A stretch of DNA of 64,000 nucleotides from NCBI GenBank assembly GCA_036250225.1, contig JAPZLL010000034.1, positions 291,423 through 355,422 of the forward strand, read 5' to 3'. Positions 35,628 through 46,221 of this stretch are shown piece by piece; the stretch's first letter is position 1, and every line of letters starts with the position of its first letter. The notes below the pieces were generated by a model. The model saw nothing but the letters and a program-made list of their open reading frames with translations, was not told where the DNA came from and searched no databases. This DNA comes from Cercophora sp. LCS_1 (taxonomy: Eukaryota > Ascomycota > Sordariomycetes > Sordariales > Lasiosphaeriaceae). The position numbers were made by a program, and so were the translations under genes.

Positions 35628-35679
35628 CTCGACTGATTCCAGTGAACAGATATTGGAATTGTTGTAAGAAAAAGCAAAC

Positions 35680-36420
35680 GACAGACGAGCAGTTGCTGAA
35701 TGCCGAAGACGAAGGTGGACAAACGCTTTGCTGGATGTCGAAGAAGGGTTGGCAAACAGTCGCTACGCTGGATGTCAAGGGATTTGTTGGCGAACAGACT
35801 GTGCTGAACGTCGAAGATAGAGTGGACAGACAGACGCTTTGCTGAATGTCGAGGAAGGATTGGCAAACCGACTGGCCTGAATGACGAGGATAGGGTGATG
35901 GACAGACAGTCGTGCTGAGTGTCGAAGAAGTTGGTTGACAGACGCTATGCTGAGTGTCGAAGAGAGGGTTGCTTGGCAAACAGTCGTGCTGAATGTCGAA
36001 GAAGAGGTGATGGACAGACAGCCGTGCTGAGTGTCGAAGAAGTTGGTTGACAGACGCTATGCTTGCTGAATGTCGAAGGTAGGTTTGGCAGACGGACAAA
36101 TGCCGAATGTCGAGTATAAGACAGACAAGCAGACGCTATGCTGAGTGTCGAAGAGAGGGTTGCTTGGCAAACAGTCGTGCTGAATGTCGAAGAAGAGGTG
36201 GTGGACAGACGCTATGCTGAATACCGAAGAGATGGTTGGCAAAGACAATGTCAAGAAGCGGACAAGGTCTGGCGCTGCTGGATGTCGAGATTGACGTTGG
36301 ACAAACGCAGTTGCTGTTGCCGGAGAAGAGGTTGTTGGCAGGAGACGCAGGAAGCAATGCCTAGAAGCAGACAATGCTTGATGTGGACGCCGAACGGGAG
36401 GGACAGACGCAAAGGTCACT
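35680..36420. repeat. Satellite-like array, about 60-bp units, next to RRM gene start
   Basis: The words GCTGAATGTCGAAGAAG, TTGGCAAACAGTC and GGACAGACGCT recur in shifting order with a period of about 55-70 bases. One block (about 35925-36010) is nearly repeated at 36025-36060 and again at 36130-36210. Short open frames inside on both strands are repeat artefacts. Confidence 0.8.
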
Positions 36421-36723
36421 GCCAAAGCTGGCTGTGAACTGCTGAGACAAAGAGGTAAGCAACTGTCCCTGATAGTTGTTGGGGGTGAAGAGGTAAAGAT
36501 AAAGGACTAAGAGGAAGAAGGGGTTGGAAGAGAAACAAGTAAGAAAGCCAAAGGTGAAGTGGAGGAGGGGTAAACACCTTTCTGGTGAGGTATAAGTGGG
36601 AGGGGAAGGGGGTGTGAAGAAGGAAACGCGTGGAGGAAAGGTGTCAAGGCAAGAGTAGGCTACCTTTTGCCTAGGAGGTGCAAGTGCAGAAGCAAAGAAA
36701 GATGCTGGAAGAAAGGGCATGAA

Positions 36724-36919
36724 TACCGTATATTTTCCTAAGAGCGCTGTGGCTGGCCGTCGGACCGAGGTCAAGCCTCCCGTGGAGCATTTGCTCAATA
36801 ACCGAGAGCACAAAGGCGGCCGATTGCCAGATAACCTCGAGGCTCTCCAGCAGATGCGGGCTTTGAGCTTGACCTCGGCCCGACGGCCAGCCACGGCGCT
36901 CTTAGGAAAATATACGGTA
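36724..36919. mobile_element. MITE with 51-bp terminal inverted repeats and TA target duplication
   Basis: Arms 36726-36776 and 36867-36917 match as reverse complements at 49 of 51 positions; both differences are transitions. The outer ends read CCGTATATTTTCC and GGAAAATATACGG, flanked on both sides by TA, the target duplication of Tc1/mariner-type elements. The 90-base centre has no coding capacity. It is a non-autonomous element that a mariner-type transposase would move. It sits inside a local near-duplication (TTGCCTAGGAGG on both sides, 36667 and 36925). Confidence 0.92.
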
Positions 36920-39900
36920 CCTGTTGCCTAGGAGGCACAAGTGGGAGGAGTGTGAAAGGAAACGTGTAAGAATTCAAGGGAAATACCTGAGCAATAGCCT
37001 GAGCTACCGTTGCCAGGGAACTGGTGATGCGTGGGAAGAAAACAAATAAGAGGGAAACAAGATGAGAAGCTGAAAGGGCAAAGCATAGAGGTGAAGAACA
37101 AGGAAGGGTGGAAGGGTGGAAGGGTTTGTACTTACAGAAAAAGCTGTGACCGGAGCCGGAGAGTGATGACGGTGTCTAGGGAAGAAAAGTGTAAGCGGAA
37201 GAACGTTGCTGGGGATTTTATAGGCAAGGGAGGATACCCGATCTGGTCCCTTCGGGCTAGCGTAACCCAAAAGGTAGAAGCAGGTTGGTGTAGGATAGAA
37301 GGGACGAAGAGGGGCAAGGGAATACGTACCAGGGAACTCCGAAGGAGTGGGTGAGGTTGACGGTCTGGAGGGAGAGAAAGGTGTCAGTGGGAAATATTTA
37401 TAGGCGAGCCAGAAGAACGTACGAGATCTATTGGACTTGGTCAGCGTCTTGTCAAAAATGCGGGAGCGGGCTCAAAGAATTGGTGATAACGCGTCTTGGT
37501 GGTAAACACTTGAAGCCTTGGAGAGATTTCAAGCGGCCACAGCAAGAGGATAACACCTGGGAATTGCGTCTTCACCGCGGGCAGCCCACAAAGCAAGATA
37601 CACCTTGTTGGGGAACACTTGGAGGCTTCAAGTGACCGCAGCAACAAGCATCATGTCTGTGAATGGCTTCTCGACGCAAGCAGGACTCTTCCTGTTGGGG
37701 AGCGCTTGAAGGCATGAAGACTTGAGGCGACCACAGCAAGTTGAGGCCTTCCTGCGATAGCTTCACATCGCAATCAAGCTCTGTCAAACCGTCGACGCGC
37801 GAGAGGACGCCGAAGGAGACCGATGAAGGACCAAGTGACTTGGCCAGCGACCGTTGCCCCAGTAAGACTTGCTGGGGTTGAACCAGCAAGCTAGCTAGAG
37901 TGCAGTCGCTTGACTTGATTGTGTGTGAAGCCATCGCGGAAGAGAAACGTGAAGCTGAAGCGTCCAGATGGGCTTGCAAGACGTCCAACAACACGATCAT
38001 CGACAATGTTCGACCTCAAGGAGTTGATCTCAAGGAAGACAGATCAATGCATGCGATGGGTCATGGGGGTAGGGAGGGATGGGAGGGTAGGGCAACTTAC
38101 CAAAGGGCGCGAACGGGAATCTAAAGCTGTAAACAACTTTAAAAGTTTGTTGCTGGAGAGAAAAGAAGAGGAGGAGGCCAAAGGAGGTGGGTTTTTTTAT
38201 ACCCCTCCAGTCTCCCCGAGGGCCATTCGAGCCCCTCCTCCAGGACCACCTCAACGGGCACACACCACCAACGTGACCACAATCTGAACAACATCAGACG
38301 GTTTTCTTCAGTCAGTTTCCAGGCAACGGCATCAAACGGGGCCAGTTCTATATTCTTGGCGACGAGCTCAGTTAGATATCTACACAGAAAATGATTTGTC
38401 TGGCGGCAACATGATGCCTGCATTGCCTTCAACTCTCTACGCGTTGAGCTGGCGTTTATATACCTTCCCAGGCCATAGATACTTTGGTAGACAAACGGGT
38501 AGATCTAAGCCCTGGGAGCGTTTTCTGTGTGTTGCTATGCATCTTGGTATCGTTTTTCACGCTAGCAGCATCTGATTACTCCCCAATAGCCTCCGATTCC
38601 AGAAAAGGGAAGAGGCTAATATTGGTCAAACATTTTCAGTTTGCTTCTTCGTCGGATCTTTGGTGAACAGTGCGTGAAGACTGTGGGGGAGGCAACCATG
38701 AAGATCTGTGGGACTTGGGGAGCCAGAAGAAATGCCCTCGTCATTTACAGCAATTTGCATCGTGATTTCGAGGCCCAAACTCTTCATTTCAGGCCGTGAT
38801 GCTGTTGTTTTCGGTGATTTCAGCGGTTTTCGCTTTGTTTACATGCCCCTTTTCGCTTATTTACATGACCAGCGGGTCAAATGAGCTTCGGGATGCCAAG
38901 AGTCAGCCCCGGAGCCTCCCATGGGCTCCTAAACTCACTGTGCGAATGGACAGGCCCCAGATAAGCCTTCCCTCTTGGATGTAAGGCATCTGAACTCTGG
39001 GAAGGCTTTTGGGGTCTAGACAGACAAGATAACTGAGCGGAAACTGAGGGGAAACTGAGCAGGGGCCAAAAAGGAAAGGCTGGCCAGAGCAGCTATCTAG
39101 ATGTACTCCCTCTGGGAGGATGGGAATCGAGGTAAGCCGATGAGCGATGCCTCATAGACATGCGGCGGCCGGGACGTCTTTTCAGGGCAGAGACACAGGA
39201 ATTTTCGCCGCTTTTTCTCATCTGACGCCCTGCGCCCCGCCTCGCCTGATCTTTGCTCGTTTTTCGACTGCTTTGGTCCCTTCCGTGCCTTTCCATCGTT
39301 CGGTTTTCTGACTAGCCGGCTGACGATGCGATGCGAACATGGGACCGCGAATGCATGGGAGCGCGACAGCAATGCGGATGGAAGGCGCCCCTCACTCCAG
39401 CGCCGGCTTTGTTTCTCGCATGACGCTGCGGTTTCTGCCTGCCTGTTCTGCATTTGGAGTTTCACTGTCTGCGATCCCATCGCCATGTCACGTCAAAGGA
39501 GTGGGCTCATTGAGTGTCACGGCATGGCAACGGGGTTGTGGATGGCATAACGACAATGTGCATGTTTTGCATATGTCAAATCTGTGACTGGAACCTCTGC
39601 GAAAGCTCCTTTCTGTGTCTATGGGATTGCGGATTTGGTTGCAAGAGTTTGTGTGTGGACGACGCGTCTCGCTTAAACAATAAAGCCATTTCTTGCCTGT
39701 TGCTGGGTTTCCCATCTAAAATTTGGTTGAGGTGGTGCTTTAGCCTTCTGGCGGTTTACTTGTCACACTTTGGCCGTTTTGCGATCCCATTGTCAGTCGT
39801 GGGCATGGGATCGCGAATGGGGGCCTCGACAAAGTGGGTGGAGGTGCCCCTCACTTCCTCCTGCCAGTTTAAATTTCCAACAGAGATTTACGTGGACGTG

Positions 39901-40700
39901 GGGCAATGAACCGGCTACCGCCGGCTAGGGCTGAGCTTCAACGAGAGCATGAGGGCATTGAGCATGTGTGCGAACTTGTGAGCGAATGGGCTGCCCAGGT
40001 CCTTGGGCGTAGTGACGCTCTTTGGGAAGATTCCCTTTGTTTTCACGCCTGTTTGACCTTCTGCGACCACTGTGATGCTTCATTCAAGCGCCTTGTAGCA
40101 GGGAGGGATTCCATGCCAAACTCCTGGGCTTGGGAGATTGCGGCATACTGCGGGCGTTGTGACCTCTCGGAGATCCCGGAAACCCGTCTGTCCTGACGTC
40201 GTGTTTGATTGTTTCCTCGATTTCCGCCGCAGCCCGCAAAACGCCAGGAATTGGCTCCAAAATGGTATATTGAGCGTGCCTTTGGTTATCGTTTGCATCC
40301 TGAGCCTCAGATTGCCAATAAAGCTAATCAGGAAGAGTAGCGATGTACTCCCGATCCTAGCACGCAGCGCCATGTGTCTATCAAGATTGTGGTGGCCAAC
40401 GGGTCCGGTACCCTCTGACCTGATCCTGCCTTAGACGTTCATATGGGCAACATTCTCTTACGCCTGCCGCCGTCGGTCCGGGCGGGGCTCTCGAGTGCTC
40501 TCGTCTCCCCCTCAATCGGAAGGGTGTCCAGGAAGGACGGGTCCCCACTTGGGAGAGGGGTGCCCGAGCATCTCGTGGAGCCATTGGAGCATGATATAGG
40601 GACGTTAGACCCTGAGAATGGCGACGTCCAGCTTGTGGATTTTGGCTCGGGTATGCATCTCGCTACCAGCTGCCGTTTCGTGTTTGTCCACTGATGACAG
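36920..40700. other. Repeat-rich region without a supportable gene
   Basis: It contains diverged tandem units, for example three copies at about 37498, 37608 and 37697 sharing GGGGA(A/G)C(A/G)CTTG...AAG...GACC(G/A)CAGCAA. Motifs such as ATTTTATAGGCAAGG near 37217 and TTTTTATACCCCTCC near 38193 recall the intronic array at 33 kb. A weak duplication (GCCCCTCACTCC/TTCC words) links about 39340-39420 and 39790-39870. Short frames exist on both strands but none is recognisable. Confidence 0.45.
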
Positions 40701-40739
40701 TACCTACCGTAGCCTTCTTCTTCGCCTCGAGCCCACCGA

Positions 40740-41165
40740 AGACAATATGCACACCCCTCTCGCTCCATCCCCCGGAGTTGGTGTTCAAACGCGCCCTCAC
40801 CCAGGTCGCTGAACAACTTTCTCGTTCCGCCATAGAATCAGCATCGGAGGCGCAACGGCAACGCGAGAGCGCAAGGGAGGCTACCGTCCGTGGTACCGTA
40901 GCATTGCTGCCCTTACCCTTGCCCTTGGTGGCGTTGCTAGCTTGGCCATTTAGCGAACGACTGGCCGCCAAGCCCCCAAGACGGTAATACCGTTTGCGGT
41001 ATGTTTTTCTTTCCTTCTTTCTTTAGTTCGGAAACTGATCAGCATTTTAGGCCAAGGTCAACGCGACCAAGGTCAACGCGACCAAGGTCAACGCAGCCGG
41101 ACCAACGATCCCGCGCTACGCACTGCGGCCTTGCTGCGCCATGTCAGAAACACTGCACTGCTTAT
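40740..41165 (+). pseudogene. Degenerate copy of a small repeated membrane-protein gene (copy 1)
   Basis: The frame EQLSRSAIESASEAQRQRE...REATVRG matches the MESTSETQRQHQ..RETTVRG block of the 63-kb copy. At about 40890-40900 roughly five extra bases break the frame. The hydrophobic segment then continues in another frame as AALTLALGGVASLAI, where a TAG replaces the expected Trp codon. A GTATGTTT...TTTTAG intron matches those of other copies and is followed by the K-V-N-A-T-K repeats of the final exon. The coding function is lost. The family is not one I recognise. Confidence 0.6.
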
Positions 41166-41344
41166 TCAAGTAGAAAACCGTGATTGTATTCTGTGTCCCC
41201 AGCTTTCTGGCCATGGCCAGAAAGCCTTCTTCTTATAGATCCGTCAGTTGGATCGAGGCCTCCAGTAGGCCACGCAAGCTGGTGGCACTAGCTGACGAAT
41301 CCAGCGTCTGGAGCCTTCTAGACCCTTCTTTCTGACACGCCATA

Positions 41345-41640
41345 TGGAACAGCAACAAGAAGCAGAGGTCCTCCTCTCTTCTTCCGGTTTCCCGCTCGAC
41401 TTCTGGTTTTCCGCTCGACTTCCCGCCTATTTCCACTCAACTTCAGTCTCTCTCCCATCAGTCTCCCCTCCATCTCCCCTCAACCTCCCCTCATCATCAC
41501 TCTTTATTGCTATGCTGTGCTAAGCTGTAATGTACATGCCCTCCCAATCCGATCCCCATAGTTGCCCGGATGGTATATCCATACCTTGGCGATCCGTGGG
41601 CCCCCAAAAGTGAGGAGGCCAAGTGGAATGGACCAAACAA
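41345..41640. repeat. Repeat block shared with 62.5-62.8 kb, with one segment inverted
   Basis: Positions 41365-41508 match 62550-62696 in the same orientation (CCTCCTCTCTTCTTCCGG, then CCACTCAACTTCAGTCTCTC). Positions 41509-41620 match 62697-62808 as the reverse complement. Then AAGTGGAATGGACCAAACA is again in direct orientation in both. The left part also holds a decayed end of the small membrane-protein gene (GGAACAGCAACAAGAAGCAG). Confidence 0.85.
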
Positions 41641-41757
41641 ATTCGGGCAATTCTCTTTGGTTGGGCATCATTGTGAATCCTCCATCTAGATTAAGGAGGA
41701 GGGGCCACGTTCCAATTACGCACAACTACCTTTATACTGATCCATCCTCGCGCAGCC

Positions 41758-43302
41758 CTAACCCCGACGCCTTTGCGTTGCAGGTTTTCCCTCCTTCATG
41801 GTCCATGTCCCAACGGCCGGACGGCTATGCTTGTCACGGCTTGACAGAGCCTCAGCAATCATTGTCGTCATCCTCTCCAAACGAGCAGATTGTGCCATCG
41901 GGGTGCTTGCGTCCGCCCTTTTTGTCCCTCGTCCGGTAGCCCCCGCACTTGCTGTGACGGGAAGAACCGCTTGGCGATCCTTGCGAGGATGGGGCCTTTC
42001 GTTTCTGGCCGCTGCTGCGGGTGGAGCTGCGTGTTGTTGAGGGAGCCTTTGACATCGAGTGCGAGTGCGTTTTGCTACTCTTGTGCTTGAATGATGTAGG
42101 TGGCGTTGGCTGCGGTTCGACGGTTCCGTAGTTGTTTTCGACGGCGGGGAGGGGGACCGGCTGGGTCTCTTCCAATACTTGTTGAGTTCGTCCCTAAGCG
42201 CGTAGGACTCCTCCTTGGCGAGGTCCTGGGCGTTTCTGAGGTGTTTTCGGCCCTCCTTGTATCCTTGGTGGGAGCTGAGATTGATCGACGTAATGGGGTA
42301 CTGATGGTACTCAAGCGTGCCTTCCTCCGTCAGCGCAGCATGGTGTGCAAAGAGGTTAAGGGTAGTACCATCGGTGGTGAAGGTTGTAACTTCAGCATGA
42401 CCTGGGGGATCGGGCTTTCCCATGGCATCGAGGGCTTGGTTCCTGGCATAGACAAGAGCCGCTCCGTTGTAGGCGGCCTGCATTCTCGCCGCTTTTATGT
42501 CCTTTCCGGGTCCCTTCCATTCCCCCGCCAAATGCGGCAGCGTTAGGGAATTTGGGTTGTCGTAATACAGAACGGCGCCGTCAACGCGTTCGCCGACTGG
42601 AAACGGGCCGTACTCCGGCATCCGGAGGCCCTCGACAAAGTCGGGCTGCGGGGCGGATAGGCCGTTGTTGAGCCCAACGTCTTTCGGAAAATTTGTAAAC
42701 GCCTTGCTGAGCACTTGCTTGTAGCCCTTGTCGTTATACCTCCTCGGCAGCATTCTGATGACTTCGGCGACCATGGTTGCTTCGTTTGGGGCCTCCTCGA
42801 CCGCGTCGATGTAGCGCTCGCATTCTGGTTCGGAAGGCGAGGCGGTCGCACGGGATCTGGCGAGTCGTTCGCGCATGTCCTCGAGGTTCAGAGGCGGCTT
42901 GGCGTTGGGCGGTTGTCGGATGCCATTTTTGTAGGCTTGCTCGGCGAAACCGGATACCGTTGTTGATGGGGTCTTCTTCGACCCTGAGGAATTGCCCAAC
43001 GATCCGTCCGTAGAGGGCGAGAAACCGGAGGCGGATGGCGGCGCCTTGCTGGTTCCTTTCTTGCCCATCTTGTCAAAGAGGGCCAAGTTCTTTCGTGTCA
43101 ATCGGGCTCGTTTTGGCTGGGGTTTGTCGATCTGTCGTTTTCGTGTCTGTGTACTCTGAGGAGCTTGCTTCTCCTCTGCGTGAGTGTACGGTTTGCCCAT
43201 GGCGACGAAAGTTGCGGCGTGAGGGAAGATGGGGTTGGTTTCTTGTCTCGGGGCGCGGTCGAGAGCCTCGTCGGTCCTTGTCGACGCAGCTAGAATCTGC
43301 AA
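41758..43302 (-). CDS. DUF7924-like protein, intact paralogue
   Basis: An uninterrupted minus-strand frame of 514 codons. A basic N-terminus (KPQPKRARLTRKNLALFDKM) leads to a conserved region of about 250 residues: AEQAYKNGI, LNNGLSAPQPDFVEGL, VDGAVLYYDNPNSLTLPHLA, GEWKGPGKDIKAARMQAAYNG, FTTDGTTLNLFAHHAAL, TLEYHQYPI and GRKHLRNAQDLAKEESYAL. These are hallmarks of the fungal DUF7924 family. The Asp in PDF and the ExK in GEWK are spaced as in PD-(D/E)XK nuclease-like folds, but activity is unproven. Translation may begin at the second Met (about 43200, MGKPYTHAEEK). After YWK the C-terminus could alternatively continue in a second open frame (about 42175-41852, KHKSSKTHSHSMSKAPSTTRS) if there is an intron; that frame looks more protein-like. 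Its broken paralogue is at 466-2009. Confidence 0.78.
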   Translation of the reverse strand: MQILAASTRTDEALDRAPRQETNPIFPHAATFVAMGKPYTHAEEKQAPQSTQTRKRQIDKPQPKRARLTRKNLALFDKMGKKGTSKAPPSASGFSPSTDGSLGNSSGSKKTPSTTVSGFAEQAYKNGIRQPPNAKPPLNLEDMRERLARSRATASPSEPECERYIDAVEEAPNEATMVAEVIRMLPRRYNDKGYKQVLSKAFTNFPKDVGLNNGLSAPQPDFVEGLRMPEYGPFPVGERVDGAVLYYDNPNSLTLPHLAGEWKGPGKDIKAARMQAAYNGAALVYARNQALDAMGKPDPPGHAEVTTFTTDGTTLNLFAHHAALTEEGTLEYHQYPITSINLSSHQGYKEGRKHLRNAQDLAKEESYALRDELNKYWKRPSRSPSPPSKTTTEPSNRSQRHLHHSSTRVAKRTRTRCQRLPQQHAAPPAAAARNERPHPRKDRQAVLPVTASAGATGRGTKRADASTPMAQSARLERMTTMIAEALSSRDKHSRPAVGTWTMKEGKPATQRRRG

Positions 43303-44321
43303 CGCAATGAGTTCAATTGGAACGTGGCCCCAAAGGCGAGGCGACCAACCGTCTTAACCTGGATCGAGGATTCCGTTTCCGGAAGTCTTTGAGCTTCGAC
43401 CTTTGTTCGGGCGTTCAAAGGCCTGAGCGGCAGTCGCCGGCCCGAAGCGGTCCGGGCCCAGGGCCTCTCCTCGAGGCACCTGTTACATTTCCACCCCTGC
43501 CCAGTCTAAATACACACCCTGTGACCGAGAATCTCATGACGTGCTCGCCATACTTTCCAGCGGCGCCTTTGGTCCTCTGGTTGGCCGGCGGCGCAGTTGC
43601 AGTTGAGGACTGTATACCACCCCAGATGACTCTGACGAGCGTACCGCATGCTCACCAGCGTGACCGAAGCGTATACCGTCCGTAGCAGCGTTGCAGCCCT
43701 TGCCCTTGGCAGCATTACCGTCTACGGGACATGCGACCAAAAGTCCATACCCCCTGTCAGCTTTTCCACCCCCCTGAGACCGTGCGACGTGTAGGGTCCA
43801 CATAATCCTCAGAGTGGCCGATGCGGCCGCGTGTGCTGTGTTGTGAGGTGTTTGGCTGGCCAACAATGTGTGGTGTTTTGGTTGGTTTTGGTTGGTTTTG
43901 GTGTGGGAGGAAAAAAAACAACTGGGCCGCAACGGCCCCAACTTGTGTGGAATTCGAAATAACTTTGTTCGTTTTTGTGTGTGTGTTTCTGGCTTCTTTT
44001 GCTCTTTGTGCGCCGCTGCCGCTGTGTTCAAAACGCTCGAATCTCAACAGTTCGTGTAACGCAAAGGCGTCAGGGTTAGGGCTGTGTGAGGAAGGGTCAA
44101 CAAGCAAGCGGAACAGTCAAAGCCGGCGGCTGGCGCCGGCCCGAACCTGTCCGCGCAGGCCCCTTCGCCTCCAGGCCGCCCAGATGGCTTTCTCCAGGGC
44201 GCTTGTTACAGTTCGTGATCCTTTTTGACTGGAAATTGCGTTAGTTTTTTTTTGCTAAGAAACAGTGACCAGAATCGCACACCGAATCCACCGCCACCGC
44301 CACCGCCGTGCAACCGTTGCG
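43303..44321. other. Upstream flank of the DUF7924-like gene with repeat fragments
   Basis: A fragment near 43670-43735 (GTCCGTAGCAGCGTTGCAGCCCTTGCCCTTGGC, given here in two parts: GTCCGTAGCAGCG and CCCTTGCCCTTGGC) matches the TVRGSVAALALG block of the small membrane-protein family. Positions 44055-44097 resemble the reverse complement of 41741-41785. No intact gene is seen. Confidence 0.5.
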
Positions 44322-45832
44322 ATGCCCCGTTCTTCGCAAAGAAAGCAGCATCACGGAGAGGACAGAGGACGCAGGCGTTGACCCTCTGCTCGCAACAAGT
44401 CTCCTACAAGGAGATTGAGAAGGTTACCAACATCAAAAAAAGAAGCCTTTAAACAGCTCTCGAAGAAGGCTTCCGACCGAGGATGGAAGGTTGGTTGGCG
44501 AGAGGATTGATCTGCACCATGTTGAAAACGCGCCGAGGACCGGTCGGCCGCATATAATAGGTACTATCGAGAGATGGTCGCAATCGAGGCTGAGATAACG
44601 GAGAGTTCCGAAACGCGATGTAGATCTACCGAAGAAATCTCGATCGCTGTCGCCAAACGTCTTGGCTACGACGGCCCAAGCCGTCGCACAATCCATCAGT
44701 ATCTCGAGAAACAGAAATTCAGGAACGTCAAGCCCACAGTCAAGCCTGGCCTCAACCGTTGGCAGCGACTGAAGCGTCTGAAGCGTCTGAAGTTTGTTCT
44801 TAATGCCGCCGATTGGACTCTCAAGGATTGGAAGAAGATCGTTTGGAGCGACGAAACGTCGGTGGTTCTTGGTGCGAGGCGGGGGAGACACAAGATCTGG
44901 CGGAGAGTTGGAGAGAAAAATTATTGGACTTGTGTTCGTCGGCGTTGGAAAGGATTCAAGTGTTTTATGTTCTGGGGTTGCTTTACGTACGCAGAGGTCG
45001 GCCCTTGCTATTGCTGGCCAGAGGAGACGATAGCCATGAAGAAGAAGAAGAGATAATAAAGGCGTATAATGAGGCGCACGAAGCCGAAGATGGTCAGAAT
45101 TGGGAGCTTGAACACGAGATGGAGAGGTTGAACGTCGAAAGGAAACGGGGTGGTCGCCGCAAAAAAATGGAAATACACAGCAGCAACTGGCGCGCGCAAG
45201 TGCGCGATTCCGAGGGAGGAAGGAATTGACTGGATCCGATATCGTGAGGAGGTCTTGAAGAAGAAGAAGAAGAAGCGGTTTTTACCTTTTTTTTGGTTGC
45301 GTTGAGGAACAAGTATGGCGATATCCGTATCGTTCGGGAGGATAACTGCTCTTCTCACGCCAGTAGATGGTAGAAGGCAGTATGGAAAGAGGCTGGCTTT
45401 CGTGTTTCGGAGTGGCCGGCCAACTCTCCTGACCTCAACGCAATTGAGCCACCGTGGGCGAGAATCAAGCTCAACAACAACAAGAGGCTGCAGATCACCA
45501 GATCACGGCCTGCTCCTGAACAGGCGTGGACGAGCGCGTGGAGGTCGTGCCCCCTGCAACAACTTCAGCACTTTGTCGAGCGGATTCGGGGCCACATTCA
45601 ATGGGTTATCCGCTTAAAAGGAGGCAACGAATATACCGAGGGTACCTCGCCGCTACCTCTGCCTGATGGTGTTGAGGAGCCTGGGGTGGTCGATTGGCGT
45701 GAGTGGTTGGCAAAATTGGAAGCCGAAAAGGCCAAGATCATGAAGCCACCGAGGCGAGGCCGCAGTGCCAAGAAAGTTGACCATGTGGATGTTGATTGTG
45801 AGACTTTGAGCGATGGATCTGGTGATGATTAG
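44322..45832 (+). mobile_element. Inactivated Tc1/mariner-type transposon
   Basis: Transposase homology is spread over several plus-strand frames. These include an HTH-like YKEIEKVTNIKKRSL, then AFKQLSKKASDRGWKVGW, HHVENAPRTGRPHI, RRTIHQYLEKQKFRNVK and the first catalytic-Asp region WKKIVWSDETSVV near 44850. The final part has WPANSPDLNAIEPPWARIK near 45415-45470 with the second and third acidic positions, and the tail ends at a TAG at 45830-45832. At least three frameshifts and several stops separate these pieces, so no active enzyme can be made. I could not identify terminal inverted repeats. The spacing of the conserved blocks fits a Tc1/impala-like relative. Confidence 0.8.
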
Positions 45833-46221
45833 TTTGGTGTTTTGGTGTGAGGTCAAATCTTGTCAAATTCTTACAATATTGGTGCCTACGTGAAGAGAAA
45901 AAAAACAGCGATCTCAACGGTATTCGTATCAGTATGGTGGGCTTGGTTGTGTGGTGTTTCCGACGTCGTCAAAATTGGTCATGTGTGGGCTGGTGTTGAT
46001 GATGGTGATGATGTTGATTTTCCGTCGGTTCTACCTTGAAAAGATAATGAGACGTGTCTGCGGCGGCGGCGAGACATGGGTACAAAAAGTTTTTCGCGAA
46101 AAAGGGTTCGGCACCGGGATAAGCCCTGACCGTTCCCCTGGAAAACCCTTCTCCTTGGTTCCATCGTCCAGGCAGGCCTAGGCTTGGCCTGATGGAGGAG
46201 CCCCTTAGCCTAATGCCCTGG
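45833..46221. other. Spacer between transposon and LINE remnants
   Basis: It holds the 3' flank of the transposon remnant and perhaps the 3' end of the LINE. GT-rich words (TGGTTGTGTGGTGTT) resemble the 43825-43900 flank. No gene. Confidence 0.4.

Noticed and set aside
36724..36919. Short frames with GRRTEVK/RRPATALL peptides on both strands near 36.7-36.9 kb
   Set aside because: They are translations of the two MITE arms and so appear on both strands; they are not genes.
44041..44225. Terminal inverted repeats for the mariner remnant
   Set aside because: GT-rich words near 43830-43900 and 45930-45960 are similar but in direct, not inverted, orientation. No credible TIR pair was found by eye.
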